Origin: Streptomyces venezuelae
GTDB taxonomy: Bacteria; Actinomycetota; Actinomycetes; Streptomycetales; Streptomycetaceae
Direction: 5' to 3'
NCBI RefSeq assembly: GCF_008642275.1
Contig: NZ_CP029189.1
Location: forward strand, 2,340,001-2,404,000
DNA: 64,000 nucleotides
This document shows, piece by piece, positions 36,785 to 48,032 of this stretch (the first letter of the stretch is position 1; each line of letters starts with the position of its first letter). The notes beneath the pieces were generated by a model. That model did no database searches, was not told the DNA's origin, and saw nothing but the letters and a program-made list of their open reading frames with translations. A program made the translations under genes and the position numbers.

Positions 36785-37360
36785 TCAGACGTTGACGCCG
36801 AAGTCCTGCGCGATGCCGCGCAGGCCCGATGCGTAACCCTGGCCGATGGCCCGGAACTTCCACTCCGCGCCGTTGCGGTACAGCTCGCCGAAGACCATCG
36901 CGGTCTCGGTCGAGGCGTCCTCGGAGAGGTCGTAACGCGCGAGCTCGGTGTTGTCGGCCTGGTTCACCACGCGGATGTACGCGTTGCGGACCTGGCCGAA
37001 GCTCTGCTGGCGGCTCTCGGCCTCGTAGATCGAGACCGGGAAGACGATCTTGGCGACGTCGGCCGGAACGCCGGCCAGGTTGACCTTGATGGCCTCGTCG
37101 TCGCCCTCGCCCTCACCGGTGGTGTTGTCACCGGTGTGCTCGACCGAGCCGTCGGGGCTCTTCAGGTTGTTGAAGAAGACGAAGTTCGCGTCGCTGGTGA
37201 CCTTGCCCTGGTCGCTGGTCAGGATCGCGCTGGCGTCGAGGTCGAAGTCGACACCGGTGGTGGTGCGAGCATCCCAGCCCAGACCGACGATGACCGCCGT
37301 CAGGTTAGGCGCGGCCTTGGTCAGCGAGACGTTGCCGCCCTTGCTGAGGCTGACTCCCAC
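36785..37360 (-). CDS. TerD-family protein (paralogue 1)
   Basis: 191 residues with the same layout as its neighbour: [58 protein letters not shown] and [21 protein letters not shown]. The acidic residues that coordinate Ca2+ are all present. A terminator after it and a 190-base gap before the next gene indicate separate transcription. Confidence 0.9.
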   Translation of the reverse strand: MGVSLSKGGNVSLTKAAPNLTAVIVGLGWDARTTTGVDFDLDASAILTSDQGKVTSDANFVFFNNLKSPDGSVEHTGDNTTGEGEGDDEAIKVNLAGVPADVAKIVFPVSIYEAESRQQSFGQVRNAYIRVVNQADNTELARYDLSEDASTETAMVFGELYRNGAEWKFRAIGQGYASGLRGIAQDFGVNV

Positions 37361-37525
37361 GGGTCCTCCATTGGGTTCTGTGTGTGGGGCGGTGCCCCGT
37401 CGTTCAGGAGCCCTCCCGGCCGTGACCGGGGGAGCTACCGGATCAACGTTTCGATCCTAGTGACGGGTTCCCGCCTGTAGGCGGTTTTCGCAGGGGAAAT
37501 GCGTGTACGGCCCGCTCGGGCACGC

Positions 37526-37984
37526 TCAGAGACTGTCGAGTGCCTTGATGTACTCGTTCAGGTCACGCGCGTCGGGCAGTCCGTTGACGACAGTCCAGCG
37601 CACGACGCCGTCCTTGTCGATGACGAAGGTGCCGCGGACCGCGCATCCCTTGTCCTCGTCGAAGACGCCGTAGGCGCGGGAGGTCTGCCCGTGCGGCCAG
37701 AAGTCCGACAGCAGCGGGTACTCCAGACCCTCCTGCTCCCCGAAGACCCGCAGGGTGGGCACGGAGTCGTTGGAGACGGCCAGGAGCTGCACGTCGTCGT
37801 TCTGGAAGCGCGGGAGCTGGTCGCGCAGCTCGCACAGCTCGCCGGTGCAGACGCCGGTGAAGGCGAACGGGTAGAAGAGCAGCACCACTGCCTTCTCGCC
37901 CCGGAAGTCGGAGAGCCGCACGGTGGCGCCGTGGTTGTCCTTGAGCTCGAAGTCCGGGGCCTTGTCGCCGACCTCGATCGCCAT
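37526..37984 (-). CDS. AhpE-like peroxiredoxin
   Basis: 152 residues, a thioredoxin-fold peroxiredoxin. The active site [15 protein letters not shown] gives Thr43 and peroxidatic Cys46, and Cys51 is placed as in BCP-type enzymes for a resolving cysteine. [18 protein letters not shown] strongly resembles M. tuberculosis AhpE, which lacks that second cysteine. It reduces hydroperoxides in the cytoplasm, probably with a thioredoxin- or mycoredoxin-type partner. The ATG was chosen over one three codons earlier, which is too close to GAAGGG. Confidence 0.9.
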   Translation of the reverse strand: MAIEVGDKAPDFELKDNHGATVRLSDFRGEKAVVLLFYPFAFTGVCTGELCELRDQLPRFQNDDVQLLAVSNDSVPTLRVFGEQEGLEYPLLSDFWPHGQTSRAYGVFDEDKGCAVRGTFVIDKDGVVRWTVVNGLPDARDLNEYIKALDSL

Positions 37985-38145
37985 CTCTCGCATCCCTTCG
38001 TTCCCGCATCCCCGCGTTGGGCTGTTCGGGTGAGTCACAGACTAGGCCCTGGACGTGGGCGGAGCGTGGAACGCACACACCCCGCGGACCGGGGTCACCT
38101 GGTCGGCGGGGTGTGGAAGCGTGTCCGCTGTGCAGCGGGCGCGGC

Positions 38146-38574
38146 TCAGCGCTTGGACTTGGCGGCGGTCTTCGGCGTCACCAGCTTGGTGGAAGTCCAC
38201 TCCTTGCCGATGGCCAGTCCCTTGGCCAGCGAGAGGCCGGCCGTCTCGGCGGCCTCGCTGATGTCGCTGGCCTCGACGTAGCCGTCACGGCCCGTCTTGG
38301 GGGTCAGCAGCAGGATCAGTGCGCCGTCCTCGACCAGCTCGGTCGCATCGACCAGGGCGTCCGTCAGATCGCCGTCCTCGTCGCGGAACCACAACAGCAC
38401 CGCGTCGGCGCCCTCGTCGTAGTCCTCATCGGCGAGCTCGCTGACGAGCTTCTCGACGGCGTCACGGAACTCCTGATCGACGTCGTCGTCGTAGCCGATC
38501 TCCTGGACCACCTGTTCGGACTGGAAACCCAGCCGGGCGGCCAGGCTCTCCGCGTGGTCCGCGGTCGCGCTCAC
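38146..38574 (-). CDS. DUF3052 family protein
   Basis: 142 residues: ARLGFQSEQVVQEIGYDDDVDQ at the start, DAVLLWFRDEDGDLTDALVD, and GLAIGKEWTSTKLVTPK at the end. It is conserved next to aceE in Streptomyces; function unknown. The protein is acidic and soluble. GTG start with a perfect AGGAGG seven bases upstream. Confidence 0.85.
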   Translation of the reverse strand: MSATADHAESLAARLGFQSEQVVQEIGYDDDVDQEFRDAVEKLVSELADEDYDEGADAVLLWFRDEDGDLTDALVDATELVEDGALILLLTPKTGRDGYVEASDISEAAETAGLSLAKGLAIGKEWTSTKLVTPKTAAKSKR

Positions 38575-39044
38575 GGGGTGCCTCCTGCTCATGTTCGGTG
38601 AATGTCTTCGGCGGCGCGCGTACGCGCAGCATTGGGCGTAGTCCACACGGGCGCGGCGGATCGCGCAAGTACCCGGCCGCCGAGACCGTCGAAACGGTGA
38701 CGATTGCGGCCGTCTCGCCGCAACTTTCAGCCTTCCCGTGTGCACCTCTCGTGATTCATCCCACACCATTCCAGCTCATTCGGCATCATCGTCGACGCTT
38801 GATGACTTTCCTACCTGTTTGAGGGACGAACGGTCTCCCGGAGTCGATGTCCGGCTTGGGCATAAGGTTACGTTTTGGCTGGACTCGCCACGGATCCCCG
38901 TCGACCCTTCCCTCCCGGGTTCCCCGCGGTTTCCGGGGATTACCCGGTGGTAAAGATGAAGATTTCGGCCCAGCGTAAGAGCATGGGAGGCGGCGCCCCC
39001 CAGTGACGGCCTCAGCACGACTCCCCCGACAGCGAAGGAACAGC
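38575..39044. other. Long divergent promoter/leader region of DUF3052 and aceE
   Basis: 470 bases without a gene. The part from 38690 to 38880 is AT-rich for this genome and likely holds the aceE promoter. A hairpin with two paired segments (CCGGGT/ACCCGG and TCCCC/GGGGA) lies at about 38917-38951. No riboswitch class is recognised. Confidence 0.5.
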
Positions 39045-41777
39045 GTGGCTTCCGCATCCGATCGCAATCCGATCATCATTGGCGGCCTGCCGAGTCAGGT
39101 CCCGGACTTCGATCCGGAGGAGACGCAGGAGTGGCTCGACTCCCTCGACGCCGCGGTCGACGAGCGGGGCCGTGAACGGGCCCGCTACCTCATGCTGCGG
39201 CTGATCGAGCGCGCGCGCGAGAAGCGCGTGGCGGTGCCGGAGATGCGCAGCACGGACTACGTCAACACGATCGCCACCCGGGACGAGCCCTTCTTCCCCG
39301 GCAACGAGGAGATCGAGCGCAAGGTCCTCAACGCCACCCGGTGGAACGCGGCCGTCATGGTCTCGCGCGCCCAGCGTCCCGGCATCGGCGTCGGCGGCCA
39401 CATCGCCACGTTCGCCTCCTCCGCCTCCCTCTACGACGTGGGCTTCAACCACTTCTTCCGGGGCAAGGACGAGGGCGACGGCGGCGACCAGATCTTCTTC
39501 CAGGGCCACGCCTCCCCCGGCATCTACGCCCGCGCCTACCTCCTGGACCGGCTCACCGAGCAGCAGCTCGACTCCTTCCGCCAGGAGAAGTCGAAGGCCC
39601 CGTACGGCCTTTCGAGCTACCCGCACCCGCGGCTGATGCCGGACTTCTGGGAGTTCCCGACCGTCTCGATGGGCCTCGGTCCGCTCGGTGCGATCTACCA
39701 GGCGCGGATGAACCGCTACATGGAGGCGCGCGGTATCGCGGACACCTCCAAGTCCCACGTTTGGGCGTATCTCGGCGACGGCGAGATGGACGAGCCGGAG
39801 TCGCTGGGCCAGCTGTCGATCGCGGCCCGGGAGGGTCTGGACAACCTGACCTTCGTCGTCAACTGCAACCTGCAGCGTCTCGACGGCCCGGTGCGCGGCA
39901 ACGGCAAGATCATCCAGGAGCTGGAGTCGATCTTCCGTGGCGCGGGCTGGAACGTCATCAAGCTGATCTGGGACCGCTCCTGGGACCCGCTGCTGGCCCA
40001 GGACCGGGACGGCATCCTCGTCAACAAGATGAACTCCACGCCCGACGGGCAGTTCCAGACGTACGCCACCGAGTCGGGCGCGTACATCCGCGAGCACTTC
40101 TTCGGCGGCGACCAGCGGCTGCGCGCGATGGTCGAGAACATGTCCGACCAGCAGATCCAGCACCTGGGACGCGGTGGTCACGACCACAAGAAGGTCTACG
40201 CGGCGTACGCGGCGGCCAAGGCCCACAAGGGCCAGCCGACGGTGATCCTGGCCCAGACGGTCAAGGGCTGGACGCTCGGCCCGAACTTCGAGGGCCGCAA
40301 CGCGACGCACCAGATGAAGAAGCTGACGGTCGACGACCTCAAGCGCTTCCGCGACCGTCTGCACATCCCGATCACGGACGCGCAGCTGGAGGGCGGGGCT
40401 CCGCCGTACTACCACCCGGGCCGCGATTCGCCCGAGATCCAGTACATGCACGACCAGCGCAGCGCCCACGGCGGCTACGTGCCGACGCGCGTGGTGCGCG
40501 CGCAGCCGCTGCAGCTGCCGGACGACAAGGCGTACGCGGCCGCCAAGAAGGGCTCCGGGCAGCAGTCGATCGCCACGACCATGGCCTTCGTCCGCATCCT
40601 GAAGGACCTGATGCGGGACAAGGAGATCGGCAAGCGCTTCGTGCTGATCGCGCCCGACGAGTACCGCACCTTCGGTATGGACGCGTTCTTCCCGAGCGCC
40701 AAGATCTACAACCCGCTGGGCCAGCAGTACGAGGCGGTCGACCGCGACCTGCTCCTCGCGTACAAGGAGTCCCCGACCGGTCAGATGCTGCACGACGGCA
40801 TCTCGGAGGCGGGCTGCACTGCCTCGCTGATCGCCGCGGGTTCGGCGTACGCGACGCACGGCGAGCCGCTGATTCCGGTCTACGTCTTCTACTCGATGTT
40901 CGGTTTCCAGCGCACGGGTGACCAGTTCTGGCAGATGGCCGACCAGCTCGCGCGCGGTTTCGTCCTCGGCGCGACCGCCGGACGGACCACCCTCACGGGT
41001 GAGGGCCTCCAGCACGCCGACGGTCACTCCCAGCTGCTGGCGTCGACGAACCCGGGGTGCGTGGCGTACGACCCGGCCTACGGCTACGAGATCGCGCACA
41101 TCGTCAAGGACGGTCTGCGGCGGATGTACGGCCCGGCGGCGGAGGACGTCTTCTACTACCTGACCGTCTACAACGAGCCGATCCAGCACCCGGCCGAGCC
41201 GGCGGACGTCGACGTGGACGGCATCCTCAAGGGCATCCACCGGGTGTCGCAGGGCACCGCGGGCACGGTCGGGGCGCAGCTGATGGCCTCGGGCGTGGCG
41301 GTGCCGTGGGCGCTGGAGGCGCAGCGGATCCTGGCGGCCGACTGGGGCGTCCGGGCGGACGTCTGGTCGGCGACCTCCTGGAACGAGCTGCGCCGCGAGG
41401 CGGTCGAGGTCGAGGAGCACAACCTGCTCCACCCGGAGGAGGAGCAGCGCGTCCCGTACGTGACGCGCAAGCTCTCGGGTGCGGAGGGGCCGTTCGTGGC
41501 GGTCTCGGACTGGATGCGGGCGGTGCCGGACCAGATCTCGCGGTGGGTGCCGGGCGCGTACACCTCGCTGGGCGCGGACGGCTTCGGCTTCGCGGACACC
41601 CGGGGCGCCGCTCGGCGTTTCTTCCACATCGACGCGCAGTCGGTGGTCCTGGCGACGCTCACCGAGCTCGCCCGGGCGGGGAAGATCGACCGCTCGGTGC
41701 TGAAGCAGGCGATCGACCGGTACCAGCTGCTGGACGTGACGGCGGCGGATCCGGGCGCGGCGGGCGGCGACGCGTAG
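39045..41777 (+). CDS. aceE: Pyruvate dehydrogenase E1 component, homodimeric type
   Basis: 910 residues, the usual length of single-chain AceE. The ThDP/Mg2+ motif runs from [13 protein letters not shown] (near residue 245) to [35 protein letters not shown] and the C-terminal transketolase-like region ([18 protein letters not shown]) are typical. It decarboxylates pyruvate and acetylates lipoyl-E2, feeding acetyl-CoA. The GTG at 39045, with GAAGGA upstream, matches the start of Streptomyces homologues ([19 protein letters not shown]); an in-frame GTG 14 codons earlier is less likely. E2 and E3 genes are not here. Confidence 0.95.
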   Translation: MASASDRNPIIIGGLPSQVPDFDPEETQEWLDSLDAAVDERGRERARYLMLRLIERAREKRVAVPEMRSTDYVNTIATRDEPFFPGNEEIERKVLNATRWNAAVMVSRAQRPGIGVGGHIATFASSASLYDVGFNHFFRGKDEGDGGDQIFFQGHASPGIYARAYLLDRLTEQQLDSFRQEKSKAPYGLSSYPHPRLMPDFWEFPTVSMGLGPLGAIYQARMNRYMEARGIADTSKSHVWAYLGDGEMDEPESLGQLSIAAREGLDNLTFVVNCNLQRLDGPVRGNGKIIQELESIFRGAGWNVIKLIWDRSWDPLLAQDRDGILVNKMNSTPDGQFQTYATESGAYIREHFFGGDQRLRAMVENMSDQQIQHLGRGGHDHKKVYAAYAAAKAHKGQPTVILAQTVKGWTLGPNFEGRNATHQMKKLTVDDLKRFRDRLHIPITDAQLEGGAPPYYHPGRDSPEIQYMHDQRSAHGGYVPTRVVRAQPLQLPDDKAYAAAKKGSGQQSIATTMAFVRILKDLMRDKEIGKRFVLIAPDEYRTFGMDAFFPSAKIYNPLGQQYEAVDRDLLLAYKESPTGQMLHDGISEAGCTASLIAAGSAYATHGEPLIPVYVFYSMFGFQRTGDQFWQMADQLARGFVLGATAGRTTLTGEGLQHADGHSQLLASTNPGCVAYDPAYGYEIAHIVKDGLRRMYGPAAEDVFYYLTVYNEPIQHPAEPADVDVDGILKGIHRVSQGTAGTVGAQLMASGVAVPWALEAQRILAADWGVRADVWSATSWNELRREAVEVEEHNLLHPEEEQRVPYVTRKLSGAEGPFVAVSDWMRAVPDQISRWVPGAYTSLGADGFGFADTRGAARRFFHIDAQSVVLATLTELARAGKIDRSVLKQAIDRYQLLDVTAADPGAAGGDA

Positions 41778-41800
41778 CGCCTGCGGCGGGCTCGACGGAT

Positions 41801-41856
41801 GAGCGGGGCGGGCGGGACGGCCGGGTTCTGCACCCGGCCGTCCCGCCCGCCCGCTC
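41801..41856 (+). terminator. aceE terminator
   Basis: A 25-bp stem (41801-41826 with 41832-41856, one bulged G) and a TCTGC loop, 24 bases after the stop codon. Confidence 0.9.
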
Positions 41857-41944
41857 CGCCCGGCCACGGGCCGGGAACCCGGCGAGCGGGTTCCGGCTTC
41901 GGCCGGGGCCCGCTCCCCTTTATGGGTTCCTTACGATGCTCGGC

Positions 41945-42766
41945 ATGAAGGAACCCTCCCGCCAGCTGTCGTGGGAGCGGCGGAGCCAGACCCCGCTGCT
42001 CCTGCTCGCCGTGGCTTTCGCCGTGGCGTACGCCGTGCCCATCGTCGCCCCCGACGCGCGTGCGGAGGTGCACCGGGCCTGCACCCACGTCGAATGGGTG
42101 GTGTGGGGTGCCTTCGCCGTCGACTACCTGGTCCGGCTGGTCCTCGCGGCGGACCGCAGGCACTTCGTCCGGACGCACTGGCTGGACCTGGCCGCCGTGG
42201 TGCTGCCGCTCGTACAGCCGCTGCGCCTGCTGCGGCTGGTCGCCACGCTGATGCTGGTGGGCCGGCGGGCCCGGATGGCCCCGCAGATCCAGCTGACGAC
42301 GTACGTGGCCGGGGCCGTGGTGGGACTGCTGATGTTCGGCTCGCTGGCGGTGCTCAGCGTGGAACGGGACGCCCCCGACGGGAACATCAAGAACCTGGGC
42401 GACGCCGTGTGGTGGTCCTTCACCACGATGACGACGGTCGGGTACGGGGACCACTCGCCCACCACCGGCCTCGGCCGGGTCCTGGCCGTCGGCCTGATGC
42501 TGTCGGGGATCGCCCTGCTCGGTGTGGTGACCGCCAACATCGCCGCCTGGTTCATCTCCCGCTTCGAACGCGACGACCGGGCGGACATGCTGCAGCTGGC
42601 GGCCATCCGGGAACTGCAGGACGAGGTACGGGCGCTGCGCGGCGAGGTCGCCCGGCTGGGCGGCGGCACGGCCGCGGTCACCGCTGCGACCGTGGCCGTG
42701 GCCGTGACCGCGGCCGACCCGCCGAACGCCCCCGCGCAGCGGGAAGCTACCTCTCCCACACCTTGA
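41945..42766 (+). CDS. Voltage-gated-like potassium channel
   Basis: 273 residues with six likely membrane helices and the selectivity filter MTTVGYGDHSPTTG near 161-174. An S4-like arginine-bearing helix (LRLLRLVATLMLVGRRARM) precedes the pore. The soluble C-terminus starts with a coiled coil (LAAIRELQDEVRALRGEVARL) that may tetramerise, then Ala/Thr/Val-rich sequence. No Shine-Dalgarno sequence; TACGAT at 41932-41937 suggests a leaderless ATG. It overlaps the convergent I36 gene by 20 bases. Confidence 0.85.
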   Translation: MKEPSRQLSWERRSQTPLLLLAVAFAVAYAVPIVAPDARAEVHRACTHVEWVVWGAFAVDYLVRLVLAADRRHFVRTHWLDLAAVVLPLVQPLRLLRLVATLMLVGRRARMAPQIQLTTYVAGAVVGLLMFGSLAVLSVERDAPDGNIKNLGDAVWWSFTTMTTVGYGDHSPTTGLGRVLAVGLMLSGIALLGVVTANIAAWFISRFERDDRADMLQLAAIRELQDEVRALRGEVARLGGGTAAVTAATVAVAVTAADPPNAPAQREATSPTP

Positions 42767-43145
42767 ACGCCCGTACCTGGTAGGGCGACTGGGGCAGCCA
42801 GACCCCGTCACCCGGATAGGTCTGGAACTCTCCCGTCTCCGCGCACTCGGCCGACTGGTAGGTGGTCACCGGGCGTCCGGTGCGGTTGGTCAGCGACTGG
42901 GCGCTGGTCCCGGCCGGCAGCGCGGTGCAGCTGTTGATGTCCAGGTTGCTGAGTTCGTGCGTCTGGCGCGCTCCCTTGAACTCCGGTTTCGCCCACAGGC
43001 ACAGCTGCCCGGTCGCGCAGGCCCCGAGGGCCGGCGGGCCCGCGGCGTGCGCCGTGGTGGCCGTACTCGGGATGAGGGCCGTGAGGGCGAGGACGGTCGC
43101 GGCGAGGGTGGTCGTGGTGGCGCGGGTGATTCGACACGTACGCAT
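42747..43145 (-). CDS. Secreted peptidase-inhibitor I36-like protein
   Basis: 132 residues. The signal peptide covers about 1-34 (RRs near the start, hydrophobic core, TAHA end). The mature domain is beta/gamma-crystallin-like: CLWAKPEFKGARQTHELSN, four cysteines, and QSAECAETGEFQTYPGDGVWLP. This is the SMI/peptidase inhibitor family I36 pattern, which includes Streptomyces metalloprotease inhibitors. Its own target is unknown. Confidence 0.75.
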   Translation of the reverse strand: MRTCRITRATTTTLAATVLALTALIPSTATTAHAAGPPALGACATGQLCLWAKPEFKGARQTHELSNLDINSCTALPAGTSAQSLTNRTGRPVTTYQSAECAETGEFQTYPGDGVWLPQSPYQVRAFKVWER

Positions 43146-43582
43146 GACAGGTCAACTCCTTGTGGACGGCGGGCGTCCGGACCGTTTCCGGTGCTCCGCC
43201 GACACCACGCTGACCTGCGGCGACGGGTCGGCGGAAGAGCGTCTGCACCGGTCCACCCTGATAGGCGACAGCCCGGCGGAACCCTCCCGCACGGCCTTCA
43301 CACGTACGGAGTTGACGCCTCCGGAGGCCGCGGAGCGGCCGCGGGACGGCTGCGGACGACTCCGGACGGCTGCCGGGCGGCTGCGGACCGGGCCGGCGGC
43401 CGACCCGGCGGGCGGGGCCCGGGTCCCGCCGGGCCCGCACCCGAAGGTGTCATGCGCGAGCGCTCCCGCGGGCCGGCCGAGGACCTCGGACGGCACGTCG
43501 CAAACGGCTTAACGCAGCGGCCGCCACCCCCTCCGTCACCGGTACGCTGACCGCCCACTCGGCGTCAGAAGGGAGCCCCGCG
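43146..43582. other. Intergenic region, no gene seen
   Basis: 437 bases between the divergent I36 and TetR genes. Part of it (43325-43400) is a degenerate repeat of GGACGGCTGCGGAC. The frames running through it lack family signatures. Confidence 0.5.
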
Positions 43583-44248
43583 GTGACGATCGACGAGCGG
43601 TCGGCGGCGGCCGCGCCGGTGACGGGACTGCGCGAACGCAAGAAACGGCGCACCCGGAACGCGCTGCTGCGCGCCGCCCTCCTGCTGTTCCTCTCGCAGG
43701 GATACGAGCGCACCACCGTCGACGAGATCACCGACGCCGTGAACGTGTCCCAGCGCACCTTCTTCCGCTACTTCGCCAACAAGGAGGAGGTCGTCTTCGC
43801 CCTCCAGGAGCTGGTCGAGTCGCGGTTCGTCGCCGAACTGCACGCCCGGCCGGCGGCCGAGGGGCCCTTCGAGGCCCTGCGGGGTGCGGCGCTCGCCGCC
43901 TGGGACGGCGTCGAGCTGGCCCTGTCCGAAATGGTCCCGGTCGACCTCTACATGCGCAGCTACCGGCTGATCGAGTCCACCCCGGCCCTGCTCGCCGTGC
44001 ACCTGCGGCGCTCCACGGAGCTGGAGGAACGGATCTCCCGGCTGATCGGCGCCCGCGAGGGCCTCGACGTGGACGCCGATCCGAGGCCGCGGGTCGCGGT
44101 CGCCGCGTTCTGCGGCGTGATGCGCGTCACGGGGCGGCTCTGGGGACGGGGCGAGGACACCAGCGTGGAGTCGATCCGAGGGCTGACGGAGACCTACCTC
44201 GACCGGATCGGCCCGGCGCTGACCTCCAGTTGGCGCGGTTCCGCCTAG
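43583..44248 (+). CDS. TetR-family transcriptional regulator
   Basis: 221 residues. The HTH is RNALLRAALLLFLSQGYERTTVDEITDAVNVSQRTFFRYFANKEEVV (about 25-72), with a C-terminal ligand-binding helical domain similar to MftR-type regulators. GTG start with GGGAG upstream. No target gene is obvious; the alpha/beta hydrolase downstream on the same strand has its own promoter signals. Confidence 0.85.
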   Translation: MTIDERSAAAAPVTGLRERKKRRTRNALLRAALLLFLSQGYERTTVDEITDAVNVSQRTFFRYFANKEEVVFALQELVESRFVAELHARPAAEGPFEALRGAALAAWDGVELALSEMVPVDLYMRSYRLIESTPALLAVHLRRSTELEERISRLIGAREGLDVDADPRPRVAVAAFCGVMRVTGRLWGRGEDTSVESIRGLTETYLDRIGPALTSSWRGSA

Positions 44249-44384
44249 GCCGGCGGGTCGAGCCGGCCGGCCGCGCGGACACGCCGGCGGGTCCTGCGTG
44301 CGGGCCTCACGCGGTCCCACGGTCGGCCGTGAGTCCTGTCACCCGGGACGTCCGGGGCGTAAGACGTCTCATAGGCTGGTCACA

Positions 44385-45620
44385 GTGAACGTGCCCGGCT
44401 TCGCCCACCCCACCGCCCTCGGCGCCGACCCGCGCCCTGCCGCCCTGCGTGCCCTGCTCGCGCTGGCGGTGGTCTTCATCATGCTGGCGACGACCGGCTG
44501 GACGGCCGTGCACCGGCCCGAGAAGGAGGCGCAGCTGCGGGTCGCGGCCCTCGGCGCGTGGGCCAAGGCCCGGGTCGACGGCCGCCCGGTGCCCCCGGCG
44601 GACGCCCCCGCACGGACGGTGGCCCGTTTCTTCGCGGGCCTCGACGGTGCCCAGCGCGCCCGGCTCGCCGACGGCTACCCGCTCGTCGTGGGCAACCTCG
44701 ACGGGGCTCCCGCGGCCGTCCGCTACCGGGCCAACCTGCAGGGCCTGGAGCAGGCCCGCCAGGTCGAGGAGGCCCGCAGCCATGACGTCACGCTGACCCC
44801 TGCCGACCGGTCCACGGCCACCCGGCGCTCCCACCGCTTCGCCTCGCTCACCGAACCGGGCCGCCAGATCCTCGCTTTCGACCCGACCGGCAACGGCCGC
44901 GTGGCCGAGGTCTTCGGTGACCTCACCGGCGCCGAGCGGGTCTCGGTGATCGTCCCCGGTGTCGACACCGACGTGCTCACCTTCGAGCGCACCCAGCGTC
45001 GCCTGACCTCTCCGGTCGGCATGGCCGAGTCCCTGTACGAGGCCCAGCGCGCCGCCGCGCCGGACAGCCGGACGGCGGTGATCGCCTGGGCCGGCTACAC
45101 CGCCCCGACCGGCATCGGTGTGGACGCCGCCACGGGCCGCATGGCCGTCGACGGGGCCGTCCTGCTGAAGTCCCTGACCGCGGCCCTGCCCGGGAACGCG
45201 AGCGTGGCGCTGTTCTGCCACAGCTACGGATCGGTGGTCTGCGGGGTCGCCGCGCACGAGCTGCCGCGCCGGGTGACCGACGTGGTGGTGGCGGGCAGCC
45301 CCGGGATGCGCGCGGAGAACGTCGCCGGGCTGCACACCTCGGCGCGGGTCTGGGCGACGCGCGACGAGGGCGACTGGATCGCGGACGTACCGCACCTGGA
45401 GGTCGGCGGGCTGGGCCACGGCGCCGATCCGGTCTCCCCGGCGTTCGGTGCGCGGCTGATGTCCTCGGCCCGGGCCAAGAGCCACACCGGCTATTTCGCG
45501 CCAGGTACGGACTCGATGGACAACTTCGCCAAGATCGGAACCGGCGCGTTCGCTTCCGTTGTCTGTGCGACCGGGAACGATGCGTGCCGACGCGGGATTT
45601 CCGGGACAGAGCAGGACTGA
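44385..45620 (+). CDS. Alpha/beta-hydrolase domain (DUF1023) protein, membrane anchored
   Basis: 411 residues. One helix near 22-42 (LLALAVVFIMLATTGWTA), then a stalk, then the hydrolase: VIVPGVDTDV, the nucleophile elbow FCHSYGSVVCG (Ser280) and a final His in KSHTGYF. Such proteins are common in actinobacteria and act at or outside the membrane; the substrate is unknown. TAGGCT seven bases before the GTG and no Shine-Dalgarno suggest leaderless expression. Confidence 0.8.
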   Translation: MNVPGFAHPTALGADPRPAALRALLALAVVFIMLATTGWTAVHRPEKEAQLRVAALGAWAKARVDGRPVPPADAPARTVARFFAGLDGAQRARLADGYPLVVGNLDGAPAAVRYRANLQGLEQARQVEEARSHDVTLTPADRSTATRRSHRFASLTEPGRQILAFDPTGNGRVAEVFGDLTGAERVSVIVPGVDTDVLTFERTQRRLTSPVGMAESLYEAQRAAAPDSRTAVIAWAGYTAPTGIGVDAATGRMAVDGAVLLKSLTAALPGNASVALFCHSYGSVVCGVAAHELPRRVTDVVVAGSPGMRAENVAGLHTSARVWATRDEGDWIADVPHLEVGGLGHGADPVSPAFGARLMSSARAKSHTGYFAPGTDSMDNFAKIGTGAFASVVCATGNDACRRGISGTEQD

Positions 45621-45695
45621 CGCGCGTAGAGGAGCGCGAATCGGCCCCCGCATCCGGGGGGACGCGCGGGGGCGCCGCCGTTTACGATGTGCCGC

Positions 45696-46547
45696 ATGGG
45701 TGACGTACTGGCCGGAAATCATGCCGTCTGGGAGTTCGACTCGGACTCGGTGGTCATCCGCTTCGCACGGGGGATCAGAACGCCGAGGCTGCCACGACTC
45801 TGGCATGCGCTGGGCTCGCGCCGGATCCCCCTCGAAGCGGTGTCCGCCGTGGACGTGACCGTGACCGGCAACAAACGGGACACGGTGGTTCTGCGCGCCC
45901 TGCCGCGGCCGGGCGCCGATCCGCTGATGGAGGCCGCCGCCGGGCAGCTCAAGGAGGCCTGCGACCCGTACCGGCTGGTGCTGCCGGGCGACCGGGCGCA
46001 GGCCGCCGCCGCGTTCGCCGACGCGCTGCGGTCCCGGCTCGGGCCGGACGCCGCCGAGCCGGCCGAGCGCTTCCTCGTCGACGTCGCGCAGCCGCCGCTG
46101 CAGCTGAAGGCGTACGACGCCCGGGTGAGCTTCGACGGCTCGGCGATCACCTTCCACTGGTCCCGCACCGGTGCCACCGGCACCAAGTGGAAGGCGGGCG
46201 ACCAGCGCTATCCGCTGGCCGCGCTCACCGGCGTCGAATGGTCCTCCCCGGAGGGCCCCGGAGGCCACCTCCGGCTGCTGCTGCGGGACGTCACCGGTGA
46301 CCCCCGCCCGGACCACGACCTGGCGACCGCCGTCTTCGGCACGGGCTACGGCGCGGTGCACGAGTCCCTGCCGTTCGCCGCGGCCGTCCTCGCCGCCCTG
46401 CGGGCCCGTACCCCGGTCGCCGCCGTGCCACGGGCCCGCTCCGGCGACGACCGGCTGCGGCACCTGAGCGAACTGCACACGGCGGGGCTGCTCACGGACG
46501 CGGAGTACGCGGCGCTGCGGGACCGGTTCGCCGCCGAGTCGCTGTAG
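45696..46547 (+). CDS. DUF4429 / SHOCT-domain protein
   Basis: 283 residues. Two DUF4429 repeats: AVWEFDSDSVVIRFARG... IPLEAVSAVDV and ARVSFDGSAITFHWSRTG... YPLAALTGVEW. The C-terminal SHOCT helix pair is LRHLSELHTAGLLTDAEYAALRDRF. Function unknown. TACGAT eight bases before the ATG and no Shine-Dalgarno suggest a leaderless transcript; an upstream in-frame ATG overlaps this box. Confidence 0.85.
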   Translation: MGDVLAGNHAVWEFDSDSVVIRFARGIRTPRLPRLWHALGSRRIPLEAVSAVDVTVTGNKRDTVVLRALPRPGADPLMEAAAGQLKEACDPYRLVLPGDRAQAAAAFADALRSRLGPDAAEPAERFLVDVAQPPLQLKAYDARVSFDGSAITFHWSRTGATGTKWKAGDQRYPLAALTGVEWSSPEGPGGHLRLLLRDVTGDPRPDHDLATAVFGTGYGAVHESLPFAAAVLAALRARTPVAAVPRARSGDDRLRHLSELHTAGLLTDAEYAALRDRFAAESL

Positions 46548-46560
46548 CGGGGCCGGCGGC

Positions 46561-47579
<1,019 letters not shown>

Positions 47580-47583
<4 letters not shown>

Positions 47584-47981
47584 TGCTGTGCCTTCTTCCC
47601 CGGTACGGTTTTCATGGCGTACATGTCGATCTTGTAGTCCAGTACGGCGAGCGCGTCCGTGAGCTCCGTGATCCGCGAGCGCACCTCGCGGCGCGTGCGT
47701 TCCAGCAGCTCCCGGCGCTCCCCCACCGTGTGCTCGCCCTCGCGGACCAGTTCGGCGTACCGCACCATGTCCGCGACCGACATCCCCGTGGCGCGCAGCT
47801 TGCCCACGAAGCCGAGCCAGTCGAGGTCCTTGTCGGTGAAACGCCGCTGCCCCGAGTGGGAACGGTCCACGTGCGGCATCAGGCCGATCCGCTCGTACCA
47901 GCGCAGGGTGTGCTGGGTCAGCCCGGTCCGGGCCTCGACCTCGCTGATCGTGTACCGCGGCTGCGTCAGGCTCTGGCTCAT
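47580..47981 (-). CDS. MerR-family transcriptional regulator
   Basis: 133 residues. The winged HTH is RYTISEVEARTGLTQHTLRWYERIGLMP and the C-terminal half is a dimerising coiled coil. No conserved cysteine cluster for metal binding is present, so it probably senses an organic electrophile like AdhR or NmlR relatives. A likely -35/-10 pair with a 19-bp spacer containing the 47998-48015 palindrome lies just upstream. TAGCGT six bases before the ATG points to leaderless translation. Confidence 0.9.
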
Positions 47982-47997
47982 GGCCCCACGCTAAAAC

Positions 47998-48015
47998 CTT
48001 GGAGTGCACTCCAAG
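47998..48015. promoter_or_regulatory. MerR operator (18-bp perfect palindrome)
   Basis: CTTGGAGTGCACTCCAAG is exactly symmetric. On the minus strand it lies between TTGCTT and TAGCGT, which are 19 bp apart, the over-long spacing typical of MerR-activated promoters. It also overlaps the region upstream of the divergent serine hydrolase, so one regulator may control both. Confidence 0.85.
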
Positions 48016-48032
48016 CAAGTAGGCTCGGCGGC

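Noticed and set aside
38575..39044. Riboswitch in the aceE leader
   Set aside because: A hairpin is present but no sequence matches a riboswitch class that I can recognise.
39012..41867. Minus-strand 951-codon frame opposite aceE
   Set aside because: aceE on the plus strand is unmistakable, and the antisense frame lacks any motif or ribosome site.
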